A DNA stretch of 64,000 bases from DASTFY01 sp963813375 (GTDB taxonomy: Bacteria > Actinomycetota > Acidimicrobiia > Acidimicrobiales > Ilumatobacteraceae), in the NCBI GenBank assembly GCA_963813375.1, contig CAWEYT010000008.1:423314-487313 (forward strand). Direction: 5' to 3'. A program made the translations under genes and the position numbers. This document shows positions 8,629 to 23,483 of this stretch, piece by piece. The notes below the pieces were generated by a model, which saw nothing but the letters and a program-made list of their open reading frames with translations, was not told where the DNA came from and did not search any database. The first letter of the stretch is position 1, and the number at the start of each line of letters is the position of its first letter.

Positions 8629-9881
8629 CGACCTCGATGCCGTGTTCCGGCGGGAGGCCGGTCGCTGCACCGCCACGATGATCCGCGTCCTCGGCGACAT
8701 CGATCTCGCCGAGGACGCGGTCGCGGAGGCCTTCGCGATCGCCGCCGAGCGCTGGCCGGTCACGGGTGTACCGCCCAACCCGGGGGGTTGGATCACGACC
8801 ACCGCCCGGAACCGCGCCATCGATCGGCTCCGCCGGGAATCGACCCGCACCGACCGTCACCTCGCCGCTCACCGGCTCGACGACTCCGATCCCATGGTCT
8901 CCCGAGCGATCCATCCGAACTCGGCGACCTCGACGCCTTCGTCGACGTCATCGCCGACGACCAGCTCCGGCTGATGTTCCTCTGCTGCCACCCGGCGCTG
9001 GCGCCCGACGCCCAGGTCGCCCTGACGCTGCGGCTGCTCGGCGGGCTTCGAGACCCCCGAGATCGCCCGGGCCTTCCTGGTGCCCGAGGCGACGATGGCG
9101 CAGCGGATCGTCCGCGCCAAGCGCAAGCTGCGCGACAACCACGCCCCCTACCGCATCCCGCCCGCCGCCGAGCTGCCCGACCGGCTGCGCGCCGTGCTCG
9201 CCGCGATCGCGCTGATCTTCACCGAGGGCCACACCGCGACGACGGGCGACGAGCTCGTCCGCGTCGATCTGTCGAGCGAGGCGATCCGGCTCGGCCGCGT
9301 CCTCGTGGAGCTCATGCCCGACGAGCCCGAGGCCGTCGGGCTCCTCGCCCTCATGCTGCTGACCGACGCCAGGCGACCGGCCCGGCTGGACGCGCGACGG
9401 TGCGATGGTGCGCCTCGCCGACCAGGACCGCTCGCGATGGGACCGTGCGCTCATCGACGAGGGCCACCAGCTCGTACGGGCCTGCCTGCGCCGCAACCAA
9501 CCCGGACCGTTCCAGATCCAGGCCGCGATCGCCGCGGTCCACGCCGACGCCGCCACCGCCGAGGCCACGGACTGGTCCCAGATCGTCGCGCTGTACGACC
9601 AGCTCCACGCGCAGCGCCCGAACGCCGTCGTGGCGATGAACCGGGCGATCGCCATCGGCGAGCTGCACGGGCCCGACGAGGGTCTGGCCGCGCTCGACGA
9701 CGATCGACGCCGAGCGATCTCGACGACTACCAGCCGTACCACGCGGCGCGGGCCGACCTGCTGGCCCGGGCCGGCCGGATCGAGCGACGCCCTCGCGGCC
9801 TACGACCGGGCGATCGAGCTGACCACCAACCCGGCCGAACGCAGCTTCCTCACCGGACGGAGGATCGCCGCCGCCGGCTGA
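8621..9881 (+). CDS. ECF sigma factor with C-terminal TPR-like extension (ECF42/DUF6596 type), multiply frame-broken
   Basis: Alternative RNA polymerase sigma factor. Pieces in different frames join to about 420 residues: region 2 (DIDLAEDAVAEAFAIAAERWP and WITTTARNRAIDRLRR), region 4 (LTLRLLGG, then PEATMAQRIVRAKRKLR), and a long helical C-terminal domain (ALIFTEGH, LARVLVELMPDEPE-like helices and MNRAIAIGE). The extra domain defines the ECF42 group, whose activity is thought to be controlled by that extension instead of an anti-sigma factor. Breaks lie near 8915, 9045, 9375, 9700 and 9780. The GTG start overlaps the YCII gene, implying translational coupling. Confidence 0.78.
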
Positions 9882-9941
9882 GGAGCGCACCGTCCGACGG
9901 CCGATCAGGCCGTCGCGGGCTCGTGCGTACGATCGGCGGCG

Positions 9942-15473
<5,532 letters not shown>

Positions 15474-15474
15474 G

Positions 15475-16065
15475 CTAGCGAACGTCCGGGGAAAGCGTTG
15501 CTCCTGCGCCGAAGGCCGCGCGCGACGCAGGGGCGTGGTGGACCTCGAGGCGGTCGATCTGGGCGTCCGAACGGTCGATGAGACGAGCGAGCTCGTCCCG
15601 ATCCAGCGAGGGGATCTCGCCGGCGGCGGCGGCCAGTGCCTGCCAGAGGTGTCGCTTCGTGAGGATGCTCGCCGTCAGCGCCTCCAGCTGGAGGACCCGG
15701 CTCACCGGCGTGTTGGCCTGCAGCCGTCCATGGAGCTTCGGGCGCGCCGCCACGTCGGCCACCTTGGCGAAAGCCAACTTCACCAGTGAGGGCTTGATCC
15801 CGAGTGTGGCCATGATCGAGTCCAGGCTGCGGCGATCCTCCTCGATCTCGCGAGCGACGACGACCAGCGTGTCCCCGAGTTCCGTGCCCGCGTTGGCCTC
15901 TTGCGACCGGCGGGCAAGGGACTGCCCGAACGCCGCTCCGCCCCTGTGATCGCGGAGGTAGACCTTGAGCCAGTGACGGGCGTCGTCGGACCACGCTCCG
16001 TAGTCGGTCCCGTGGTCGAGCCCTTGATCGACGGTGGCCCTGGACAAGTTGGTGGCTGTCGGCAT
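15475..16065 (-). CDS. Hypothetical helical protein
   Basis: No family recognised with certainty. The 196-residue product from the ATG at 16065 (supported by GGAAGGA upstream) is predicted almost entirely alpha-helical, with a WLKVYLRDHRGGA helix, a REIEEDRRSLDSIMATLG helix and a LQLEALTASILTKRHLWQAL helix. The spacing suggests a four-helix bundle, possibly ferritin-like, but no clear metal-ligand set is visible. Similar unannotated proteins are widespread in actinobacteria. It is tail-to-tail with the carboxylase gene, with a single base between the stop codons. Confidence 0.6.
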   Translation of the reverse strand: MPTATNLSRATVDQGLDHGTDYGAWSDDARHWLKVYLRDHRGGAAFGQSLARRSQEANAGTELGDTLVVVAREIEEDRRSLDSIMATLGIKPSLVKLAFAKVADVAARPKLHGRLQANTPVSRVLQLEALTASILTKRHLWQALAAAAGEIPSLDRDELARLIDRSDAQIDRLEVHHAPASRAAFGAGATLSPDVR

Positions 16066-16197
16066 CGCTGTCCTTCCGTACCCGCGCGCTGGTTGATACC
16101 CAGCAGTGCCACGCGTCAAGCGCGGCGCGGGGGAAGGTCTCGCTCATCGACAGCGGAGAGCCGGCACACGGGCCCCGCCGGCTCGCCCTTCCCAGCT

Positions 16198-16241
16198 TGT
16201 GTCACGCCTGGTGCTCGCCGAGCACACCCAAACGTGACACA
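16198..16241. terminator. Nested perfect palindrome, candidate terminator of the MerR operon
   Basis: Outer arms TGTGTCACG (16198-16206) and CGTGACACA (16233-16241) enclose an inner hairpin GTGCTC-gcc-GAGCAC (16211-16225). It begins 17 bp beyond the stop of the last gene of the minus-strand MerR operon. There is no U-tract, so a rho-independent terminator is not certain; it could also be an operator or a dispersed repeat. Confidence 0.45.
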
Positions 16242-16257
16242 GACGGGATGGGCGGGC

Positions 16258-16614
16258 TCAGAGGAGGTCGCTGATCGCGGTGAGCGGTTCGTCGCCGCTG
16301 AGGTAGGCCTCGATCCGGGTGAGGAGCCCGCTCGCCGCCGGTGGGGCGTCCCAACGCAGCGTCAGGTCGTCGCCGGTGGGCTCCACGGCGAAGCCCCAGA
16401 ACTGGCAGCACTGCTTCTCGTCCACCGCGAATCGCCGCACGTCGGCCGCGACGTCGTCGCGGTTCGGGAAGTGCAGGACCAGCCCGTGCTCCGTTCGCTC
16501 CAGCCGTCGAATGTTCGTGCGCAACCGCTCGATGAGCTCGATCCGGTCGGGGATCTCGCCGCGACCGATCGTGCAGGCGATGGGAACGGCTTCGTCGTAG
16601 AGGGGCTCAGGCAT
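16258..16614 (-). CDS. Small Cys-Cys protein of a MerR-type metal operon, function unknown
   Basis: Cytosolic protein of 118 residues with no signal or membrane segment. The notable feature is the adjacent pair C69-C70 in DEKQCCQFWGF, plus C14 near the N-terminus, giving a plausible soft-metal thiol site. The fold looks alpha-beta (helix ELIERLRTNIRRLE, then strands LVLHF and LTLRW). It is the third gene of an operon led by a MerR regulator with conserved cysteines, so a role in binding or buffering the sensed metal is inferred. It is not recognisable as MerP, MerA or MerB. Confidence 0.65.
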   Translation of the reverse strand: MPEPLYDEAVPIACTIGRGEIPDRIELIERLRTNIRRLERTEHGLVLHFPNRDDVAADVRRFAVDEKQCCQFWGFAVEPTGDDLTLRWDAPPAASGLLTRIEAYLSGDEPLTAISDLL

Positions 16615-16624
16615 GGAATCCCCG

Positions 16625-16895
16625 TCACTGCTGGACGGGTCGCCGCAAGGGCGCGGCGACCGCCACCGGGCTGACCGCGGGCGTGGCGGAGCCCACGCCT
16701 CAGCCGAGCGACCACGATGTAGGCGACGATCGCGACGGCGACGACCGCGAGGCCGGCGACGCCGATCAGCACGGTGCCGACGATCCCGGCCGCAGCGAGC
16801 GCACCGAGGAAGGCGAGAACGGGGCCGGCGCAACACGCCGCGCAGGCCGCCGCCGCGATCCCGACGACAGCCGGCCCGCCGGTCTTCTGCTTCAC
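16625..16895 (-). CDS. Small two-helix membrane protein with CxxCC motif (MerT-like), 3' end uncertain
   Basis: Predicted inner-membrane protein of about 89 residues with two hydrophobic helices (about 8-35 and 38-62). C18, C21 and C22 lie in the first helix (AACAACCAG), reminiscent of the paired cysteines of mercuric-ion transporters such as MerT. Its GTG start overlaps the stop of the upstream MerR gene by GTGA, indicating coupling. The open frame as given runs on into the next gene. Removing one base near 16640-16690 brings a TGA at 16627-16625 into frame, just before the next ATG; I take that as the true end. Confidence 0.6.
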
Positions 16896-17344
16896 CGGGC
16901 GGCCTTCGTCGTCATCGCGACCGGAGCGGACGCTCCGGCGAGCGCGAGGCACGCGCAACCCTCGTCGCACGGTCCGTCGATCGGTGGGGCCGAGAGCAGG
17001 GCGGCGGCGTGGCGGAGCTGGCCGGTCAGAGCCGTCAGCTCGGCGATCTGCCGCTCGGCAGCCGAGAGCTTGTCTGTCACCAGATCGTGGAAGCGCTTCT
17101 GGACGGGGCCGCAACGCTCGCCGTCCCAGACCCCGACCAGATCGACGATTTCGTCGAGGGTGCAGCCGAGCTGCTTGGCCCGGGCGATGAACGCCAACCG
17201 GGTCAGCGTGCCGTCGTCGTACAAGCGGTAACCGGCGTCCGTCCGGGTCGAAGGCGCGACCAGACCGATGTCCTCGTAGTAGCGCAGTGCCGACGCGCTG
17301 AAGCCGCTCCGGGACGCCGTCTCACCGATCGTGTACGTGCTCAC
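16892..17344 (-). CDS. MerR-family metal-responsive transcription regulator
   Basis: DNA-binding regulator of 150 residues. The N-terminal winged helix is canonical (TIGETASRSGFSASALRYYE, then GYRLY). A dimerisation helix follows, and the metal site comprises C78 (GERCGPV) and the C-terminal loop C126-x3-C130-x-C132 (GPCDEGCAC). C78 and the loop correspond in position to the metal ligands of ZntR/MerR proteins; C61 is extra. The likely inducer is a soft metal (Hg, Cd, Pb or Zn). The GTG start falls on the predicted transcription start, so the message is leaderless. It heads a three-gene operon and presumably controls itself. Confidence 0.85.
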   Translation of the reverse strand: MSTYTIGETASRSGFSASALRYYEDIGLVAPSTRTDAGYRLYDDGTLTRLAFIARAKQLGCTLDEIVDLVGVWDGERCGPVQKRFHDLVTDKLSAAERQIAELTALTGQLRHAAALLSAPPIDGPCDEGCACLALAGASAPVAMTTKAAR

Positions 17345-17350
17345 GGCACG

Positions 17351-17382
17351 AGGGTAAACCTTCAAGTCGACTTGAAGGTCAA
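17351..17382 (-). promoter_or_regulatory. MerR-type promoter with 20-bp spacer and operator
   Basis: -35 TTGACC (17382-17377) and -10 TACCCT (17356-17351) are separated by 20 bp, the overlong spacing that MerR proteins correct by untwisting DNA. A perfect 22-bp palindrome at 17358-17379, with arms ACCTTCAAGTC / GACTTGAAGGT, fills the spacer. The -10 is followed by six bases and then the GTG of the regulator gene, placing the transcript start on the start codon. Confidence 0.82.
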
Positions 17383-17469
17383 GGCTGACGCAGATCATCG
17401 CCCGGAGCGTGGCCAGCCGTGCGCGGCAACCCGCTTGCCCGTCCGGCTCCGACCTGGGACGGTGGGCCG

Positions 17470-18238
17470 ATGCCGACCCGCCTCGTCAGCATCGTCATCG
17501 ACGCCGCCGATCCGCCGGCGCTGGCCCGCTTCTGGGCGTCCGCCCTCGGTTGGTCGGTCACCTACGAGGACCCGGAGGAGTCGGTGGTCGAGCCCCCCGG
17601 GGACGATCCCGCGCAGCAAGGGCCAGGTGCCGCTGGTGTTCGGGACCAACGCCGACGCCAAGACGGCCAAGAACCGCGTCCACCTCGACCTGGCGTCGAC
17701 CTCGGCGGAACACCAGGCCGAGCTCGTGGCCCGCATCGAAGCCCTCGGCGGGCGGCGCGTCGACATCGGACAGGGCGACGTGACGTGGGTGGTGATGGCC
17801 GATCCCGAGGACAACGAGCTGTGCGTGGTGAGCCATGCGGGCTCGGTCGGCAAGGATCCCGCCTCGGCCTTCGCCGGCATCGGCCCGGTCGCCGCCGTCG
17901 TCTTCGACTGCGCCGATCCCGAGGCGATCGCCCCGTTCTGGTCGGCCGCCACGGCGTGGCCGGTGCTCGGCCAGGACGACGAGGGCGTGTGGCTACGGGA
18001 CACCTCCGGCGGCGGGCCCTACCTCGACCTCCACCGGGTCACCGAGCCCAAGACGGCCAAGCTGCGCGTGCACCTCGACGTCGCGCCCTATGCCGACGAC
18101 GACCAAGGCGCCGAGGTCGACCGGCTGCGGGCGCTCGGCGCGACCGACATCGACATCGGGCAGGGCGACGTGACCTGGGTCGTCCTGGCCGATCCCGAAG
18201 GCAACGAGCTCTGCGTGCTGTCGCCTCGCGACGACTGA
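17470..18238 (+). CDS. Two-domain VOC (glyoxalase-like) protein, frame-broken
   Basis: Protein of about 256 residues with two vicinal-oxygen-chelate domains in tandem. Each begins with a (V/A)xVxD(A/C)ADPxALAxFW strand-helix and ends with GQGDVTWVV(M/L)ADPE(D/G)NELCV(V/L)S. The two copies are clearly duplicates. This is the actinobacterial Glyoxalase_6-like subgroup, usually of unknown substrate and often implicated in resistance or detoxification. A one-base break falls near 17610-17625. The ATG beginning MPTRLVS was chosen because it starts directly at the first VOC strand. Confidence 0.75.
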
Positions 18239-18247
18239 CGCCCTCGC

Positions 18248-21200
18248 TCAGTTGGGTACGGCCAGGTGGTCGAGCGCGGCGGCCACGACGGCGGCCCGCT
18301 CCTCCTCCGTGGCCAGCTGCTCGAGCCCGAAGCCGAGCAGGATGGTGTCGGCGGTCGTCACGGACGCCGTGATGCCGCCGAGGCCGGGAGACACCTCGAA
18401 GTCCCCGCGTTGGCAGGGCTGCCCTCGGGCGCGCCGAGAAGCGTCCATGCGCCGATGCCGGCCTCGAAGCCATCCTCGTCCCGCGGGCCGGCGTTCGTCA
18501 CGATCCTGGTGTCGTCGACCGCGAGGCCGCTCTCACCGGTGAACGGATCGGTGACGTAGCTGATGACCAGCTCGACCTGCTGCCCGGCGTAGGCCGCCAG
18601 ATCGAACGCCACCGGGGTCCACCCGTCCGACTGCGCCGGTGAACGAGTTCCAGCCCGCCGGTCGAACCGTTGGCCGCGCAGGGGTCCCCTCGGGTGAGGT
18701 AGCGCTCCAGCCAGGGATGGAGGTCGAGCAGGAAGCCGACCTCGCACTCGGCGGGGACGGCGTCGGAGGTCTGCCCACCGATCTCGGGAAGCGTCGTCCA
18801 GTCGTCCTGGCCGACGACGTGGGCCTCCACGAGGATGTGGTCGTAGCCCTCCTCGGTGGCGTAGGAGAACTGCGCCTCGAAACGCGGCGCGTCACCGGCG
18901 CTCACGCCGGACAGGTCGTACGTGCGGGCCAGGCGCATGTAGCTGTTGTCGGCGTGTGTCGCGGCCGCCGCGAGGCCACCCTCGATGGCGATGAACGGTC
19001 CGACGGGGTCGAGGTACTCGGCCGCCGGTGCGCTGGCGAACTGGGGGAACTCGTCGGCCGGGAGGACGTCGCTCGTCACCCGGAACGCGCCCGCCTCGTC
19101 GACGGGATTGTCGGTGACGGCGTCGCCGCCGAAGGTGGCCTGGACGCCGGCCAACGGTCCCGCATCGAGGCCGGCGACGCCGGAGGTCTCGTCGAGCGGG
19201 GTTCGCCCGTAGGCGCCCAGGTAGTACTGCGTGAAGTCGTCGGCCAGCAGCAGGCAGTCGCTGAACAGGTCGACGGTGACGGCGCAGTCCTCCTCGGGAG
19301 CGCCGTCGAGGCCGTAGTAGATGCCACCGATCGTGCCGGCGAGCGTGCCGTAGTACGCGGACGTCTCTCCGGCCAGCAGCAGCTTGCCGGACTCGTTCAG
19401 GAAGTCCCGCACGGCCAGCGTCAGGTACTGCTGGCGTTCGGCGACCGCCTGGTCCGGGACCTGGTCGCCACCGATGTCGGTCAGCTCGTCCTCGGGGTCC
19501 TGGGTGAGCCGGTTGTCGCCCAGGTACCAGACCACGGTGTCGTAGTGGCTGAGCACACCGAGGTCGTGCGGCACGCCCTGCGCGTCAACGTCCCACGTGT
19601 CGGCGGTGACGCCGTTGGCCTCCAACGCTGCGAGGTGGTCCTCGAGGTACTTCGGCGCGGTCACGCTCGGCGGATAGTCGGGGTTGACGCCGGTGTAGTC
19701 CTCGTTGGCGATGACCAGCGTGCTGTTCCCGCTGTCCTGCTGCGAGCGTGTAGGTGAACGTTTCGCTCTCAACGGCCGAGCCGTCCGATCGTTGACCCGT
19801 GAACCAGACTTCGACGGTGGTCTCCGGCTGGCGACACCTGAGATCTCCCCGCGGAGCTCCGCGTAGTAGTCGTTGATCTCGGTGCCGTAGCGCTCGCCAC
19901 CGGCCCACTCCTCGACGGGCACGGTCGTGTCCGCGCCGCCGTCCACCCGGTAGTGCAACGCGACGTCGGTGAGCGCCCGCTTCGCCCACACCGCCACCGT
20001 CTGCGGATCGCCGTAGGAGACCGAGAAGGTGTCGAGCCGGAAGTCCTCGGCCTGGCGACCGACGACGGAGACCGGCTCGTCAGGGTGCGCGGCCGAGGCC
20101 GCGACGGCCAGGGCGAGCGGGAAGTTCTTCTCGACCTCCTGGCGGACGAGTTGCTCGTCGTCGGGGAACTCGAAGCCGCTCCCACAGTCCGCCGGGTCCC
20201 ACTGGTCGTCGGGGTCGACGGCAGACACGGTCTCGCACGTCGACATCTCGGGCGTGATGCTGAGCGTGCCGTGGGCCTCTTGCGCGTGCGTGTCGGTCTC
20301 GCCGTTGGTCGTGTAGAGCTCGGCGGAGATGTCGGGGTCGTAGCCGGGCACGGCCGGCTCGGCGTCGTCGCCGAGCATCGCCTCGTAGATCACGTCGTCC
20401 GGCGACGGGGTGGCCACCTGCCAGCCGACGCCGTGCAGGAGTAGCTCGGCCGCCGAGTGGTAGTTGACGAGGAACTCCGGTGTGAGGCGGGCGAGCAGGC
20501 CGTCGAGGGCTTGCGTCTCGGGCTCGGAGCCGGGGGCGGTGCCGCGGAAGGTCTCGCTGGAGGGCTGCGGCGAGGAGCCCTCGTTGTCGTAGCCCCAGCG
20601 GGTGGGCAGGTTGCGGTTGAGATCGACACCGTCCTCGGGCGTGATCGCGCCGTCGCCGTCGTTGTCGCGCAGGTTCTTGCGCCACAGTCGCTGCCCGTCC
20701 TCGAACGAGAAGTCGTAGCCGTCAGGATTGGCTACCGGCACGAACCACAGCTCGGTCGTGTCGAGGAGCCCGGTGATCGCCTGGTCCTTGCCGTAGCCAT
20801 CGAGGACGTGGCGCAGGAGGCGGCGCACCATCTCGGGAGTGATCCACTCCCGCGCGTGCTGCGCGCCCATGTAGACCGCCGCCGGCTTGCTCCCGTCCTC
20901 CGTGGCCGCGGGATCCTTCGTCACCTTCATGGCCACGATGTCCACACCGTTGAGCGTCTGGCCGATCACCTGGAGCTGGGCCAGCTCGGCATGGTTGGCG
21001 GCGAGCCGCTCGAACTCGGCCTTCAGCCCACCCGGTCCGTCGTAGCGCCGGAACACCGTGCGGCCCCGCTGACCCTCGGCCGTCGCCCGGTCGGAGGGGG
21101 TCACGCCGTCGATGGTCTTCGGTGTCAGAACGATCCCCTGGCGGGCGAGCTGCTCGACCTGCTGCGGGCCGAGGATGACCTCCACGTCGAGGGTGCCAGG

Positions 21201-21416
21201 TGTCGCCGGATCGGCCGTGACCTTGACATCCTGACGGTCGACGCCGAGCTCGAAGATGGCGGCCAAGTCGTCGCCTTGGACCTGCCCCGTGTACACCTCG
21301 AGCCGTTCACTGCCCGGCGCCGGCACCGGCCGGGCGGCGGCGGGGCCTGCGACGACGGCGGATGCCGCCGCCAGCAGGCAGGCGCTGATCACCACGGTCA
21401 TCCGCTGCCTGCGCAT
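18248..21416 (-). CDS. Secreted M14 zinc carboxypeptidase with C-terminal jelly-roll region, frame-broken
   Basis: Exported metallopeptidase of about 1056 residues. A signal peptide (residues 1-28: basic start, hydrophobic core, AAA/AR cleavage region) is followed by a propeptide and the M14 domain. Zinc ligands are H187 and E190 in GAQHAREW, and the third His is in VNYHSA. The catalytic Glu is in SITPEMS. The second half resembles the region seen in immune-inhibitor-like secreted peptidases: DYTGVNPDYPP, a WYLGDN strand, and a terminal VDDTRIVTNAG beta-sandwich. Breaks lie near 19750-19830, 18640 and 18410. Probably scavenges peptides outside the cell. Confidence 0.8.
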
Positions 21417-21548
21417 GTCGTCCCCCAATGTGGTGCTCGAGGCCCCCGTCGTGCGCCCCAGCGTGTCAACCCGATGGCCGCAGTGCAAGGACCGCCCGGC
21501 GCACGCGCCTAGCCTCAGGCCCGGCCTCGCACGCCGGAACGAGCCTCC

Positions 21549-22748
21549 ATGACGCCACCAGCACTCCGCAGCACCGACCGGATCCTGACCACGCACGTCG
21601 GCAGCCTGGTGCGGCCCGACGAGTTCGTCGCGGCCATGAAGGAGCGGCGCGCCGGCGACGGGATGGACGACGAATCGTTCGAGCGCCTGCTGGCGCGCTG
21701 CGTCGGCGACGTCGTCCGCCAGCAGGCCGAGATCGGGATCGACCTGGTGAGCGACGGCGAGTTCGGCAAGACGATCAGCTGGTCGCGCTACATCCTCGAG
21801 CGCCTCGACGGCTTCGAGGACCGGGGCGCCGGCGGAGGGTCCACGCCGAGACGGCCGCTCGGCAACCGAACCGACATCGAGCGGTTCCCGGAGTTCTACG
21901 CGGAGTACGACAAGACGCAGGGGTTCGAGGAGATCATGCGCAACCCCGTCTGCGTCGGACCGATCTCCTACGCCGGCCAGGACGCTCTGCAGCGCGACAT
22001 CGCCAACGTGAAGGCGGCCGTGGAGGCGGCCCGGTCGGAGGGCCACGAGGTCAGCGCCTTCCTGCCGGTGGTGGCGCCCGCGAGCGTCGCCTATGCCCGT
22101 CATGACGAGTACTACCCGTCAGAGGAGGAGTACGTGCACGCCGTGGCGGCGGCGCTGCACGAGGAGTACGCGGCGATCATCGACGCCGGCTTGATGCTGC
22201 AGGTCGACGACGCCCACCTGCCGATGATGTACGACAACATCGTCGACCCGGGGACCCCCGAGGACTTCCGCCGATGGGCCCGGCTGCGGATCGACGCCCT
22301 CAACGGTGCGCTGGAGGGCCTGCCCGTGGAGCGGACCCGCTACCACATCTGTTGGGGAAGCTTCAACTCACCGCACGTCGGCGACGTGCCCTTCAAGGAG
22401 ATCGCCGACCTCGTGCTCTCGGTCGACGTCGGCGGGTACGCGATCGAGATGGCCAATCCCCGTCACGAGCACGAATGGCGGGTGTGGGAGCACCTCGACC
22501 TGCCCGAGGACAAGGTGCTCATCCCCGGCGTGATCGCCCACACCACGAACGTGGTCGAGCACCCCGAGCTGGTCGCCGAGCGGTTGGTGCGCCTCGCCCG
22601 CCTCGTCGGCCGCGAGCGCGTCATCGGCGGCACGGACTGCGGCTTCGCGCAGGGCCCGTTCGTCCGCCGCGTGCACCCGACGATCATGTGGGCCAAGCTC
22701 GATGCCCTCGTTCAGGGAGCCGAGCTCGCCACCCGACAGCTCTGGTAG
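21549..22748 (+). CDS. MetE-like cobalamin-independent methyltransferase-fold protein
   Basis: TIM-barrel protein of 399 residues related to the C-terminal half of methionine synthase MetE and to zinc-dependent thiol transferases. The start has LTTHVGSLVRP and GIDLVSDGEFGK, both typical. The zinc site is visible as His and Cys in YHICWG and Cys in GGTDCGFAQG. It is too short to be full MetE and lacks the N-terminal barrel, so it more likely transfers methyl or alkyl groups to another thiol. It is divergent from the peptidase gene across 132 bp holding a TAGCCT -10 candidate. Confidence 0.78.
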   Translation: MTPPALRSTDRILTTHVGSLVRPDEFVAAMKERRAGDGMDDESFERLLARCVGDVVRQQAEIGIDLVSDGEFGKTISWSRYILERLDGFEDRGAGGGSTPRRPLGNRTDIERFPEFYAEYDKTQGFEEIMRNPVCVGPISYAGQDALQRDIANVKAAVEAARSEGHEVSAFLPVVAPASVAYARHDEYYPSEEEYVHAVAAALHEEYAAIIDAGLMLQVDDAHLPMMYDNIVDPGTPEDFRRWARLRIDALNGALEGLPVERTRYHICWGSFNSPHVGDVPFKEIADLVLSVDVGGYAIEMANPRHEHEWRVWEHLDLPEDKVLIPGVIAHTTNVVEHPELVAERLVRLARLVGRERVIGGTDCGFAQGPFVRRVHPTIMWAKLDALVQGAELATRQLW

Positions 22749-22794
22749 CCGCTCCGTTGGCGGCCGAGATCGCCCAGCTCGACGTGCACCGCGC

Positions 22795-23370
22795 TCACGT
22801 CCCGGCGCGGCCCTGCTCCCACTGGGCCCGATCGATTGCGTACTCGACGTCGCCTTCCTCGTCGCCCGGGATCCTGACGGGCCAGTCAGCCTGGAACGTC
22901 CGCACGTACCGCAGCCCCGCCTTCTCCATGACGCGTCGCGACGCCGAATTGACCACCATCGTCGATGCGTTGACCCTCTCCGCGCCGAGCCCCGCGAACG
23001 CCTTGTCGATGAGCGCCCTGGAGCCCTCCGTCGCGTACCCACGACCCCACACCTCGCGCCGCAACCGGTAGCCGAGCTCCGGCTCCAGCGGCCCCGCGCC
23101 CTGCCCGGGGCGCAGGTGGAACCAGCCCACGAAGTCGCCGGACGACTTCTCGATCGCGGCCCAGAACCCGTACCCGTCGTCCCGCTCGTAGTAGCCGAGC
23201 CACCAGGCCAACGTCTCGGCCAGGTCCTCCCTGTCGACTGCGGCACCACCGTCGATGTAGCGCTTGACCTCCGGATCGCTGTCCAGCTCGACGATCAGCT
23301 CGAGATCATCCTCGGTGAACCGCCGCAGCACCAGGCGCTCGGTCTCCACGAATACGTCCACGTCGGCCAT
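22795..23370 (-). CDS. GNAT N-acetyltransferase, RimJ/RimL type
   Basis: Predicted acetyl-CoA-dependent N-acetyltransferase of 191 residues. Hallmarks are the opening ETERLVLRRFTEDD, the mid-domain ELGYRLRREVWGRGYATEG that forms the acetyl-CoA pyrophosphate loop, and NSASRRVMEKAGLRY near the end. The substrate may be a protein N-terminus or a small amine. I chose the ATG at 23370 because longer readings would run into the adjacent tRNA gene. Confidence 0.85.
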   Translation of the reverse strand: MADVDVFVETERLVLRRFTEDDLELIVELDSDPEVKRYIDGGAAVDREDLAETLAWWLGYYERDDGYGFWAAIEKSSGDFVGWFHLRPGQGAGPLEPELGYRLRREVWGRGYATEGSRALIDKAFAGLGAERVNASTMVVNSASRRVMEKAGLRYVRTFQADWPVRIPGDEEGDVEYAIDRAQWEQGRAGT

Positions 23371-23371
23371 G

Positions 23372-23454
23372 CGGAACGGGAGGGATTCGAACCCCCGAGC
23401 CTTTCGGCCGCCCGCTTTCAAGGCGGGTGCAATCGTCCGCTCTGCCACCGTTCC
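23372..23454 (-). tRNA. tRNA-Ser(TGA)
   Basis: Minus-strand cloverleaf: acceptor GGAACGG/CCGTTCC, anticodon stem CCCGC/GCGGG with loop CTTGAAA (anticodon TGA), a long variable arm, T loop TTCGAAT and discriminator G. It ends two bases before the start codon of the GNAT gene and may be cotranscribed with it. Confidence 0.95.
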
Positions 23455-23483
23455 GGCAGTCGAGGGTATCGCCCGGCGACGTG

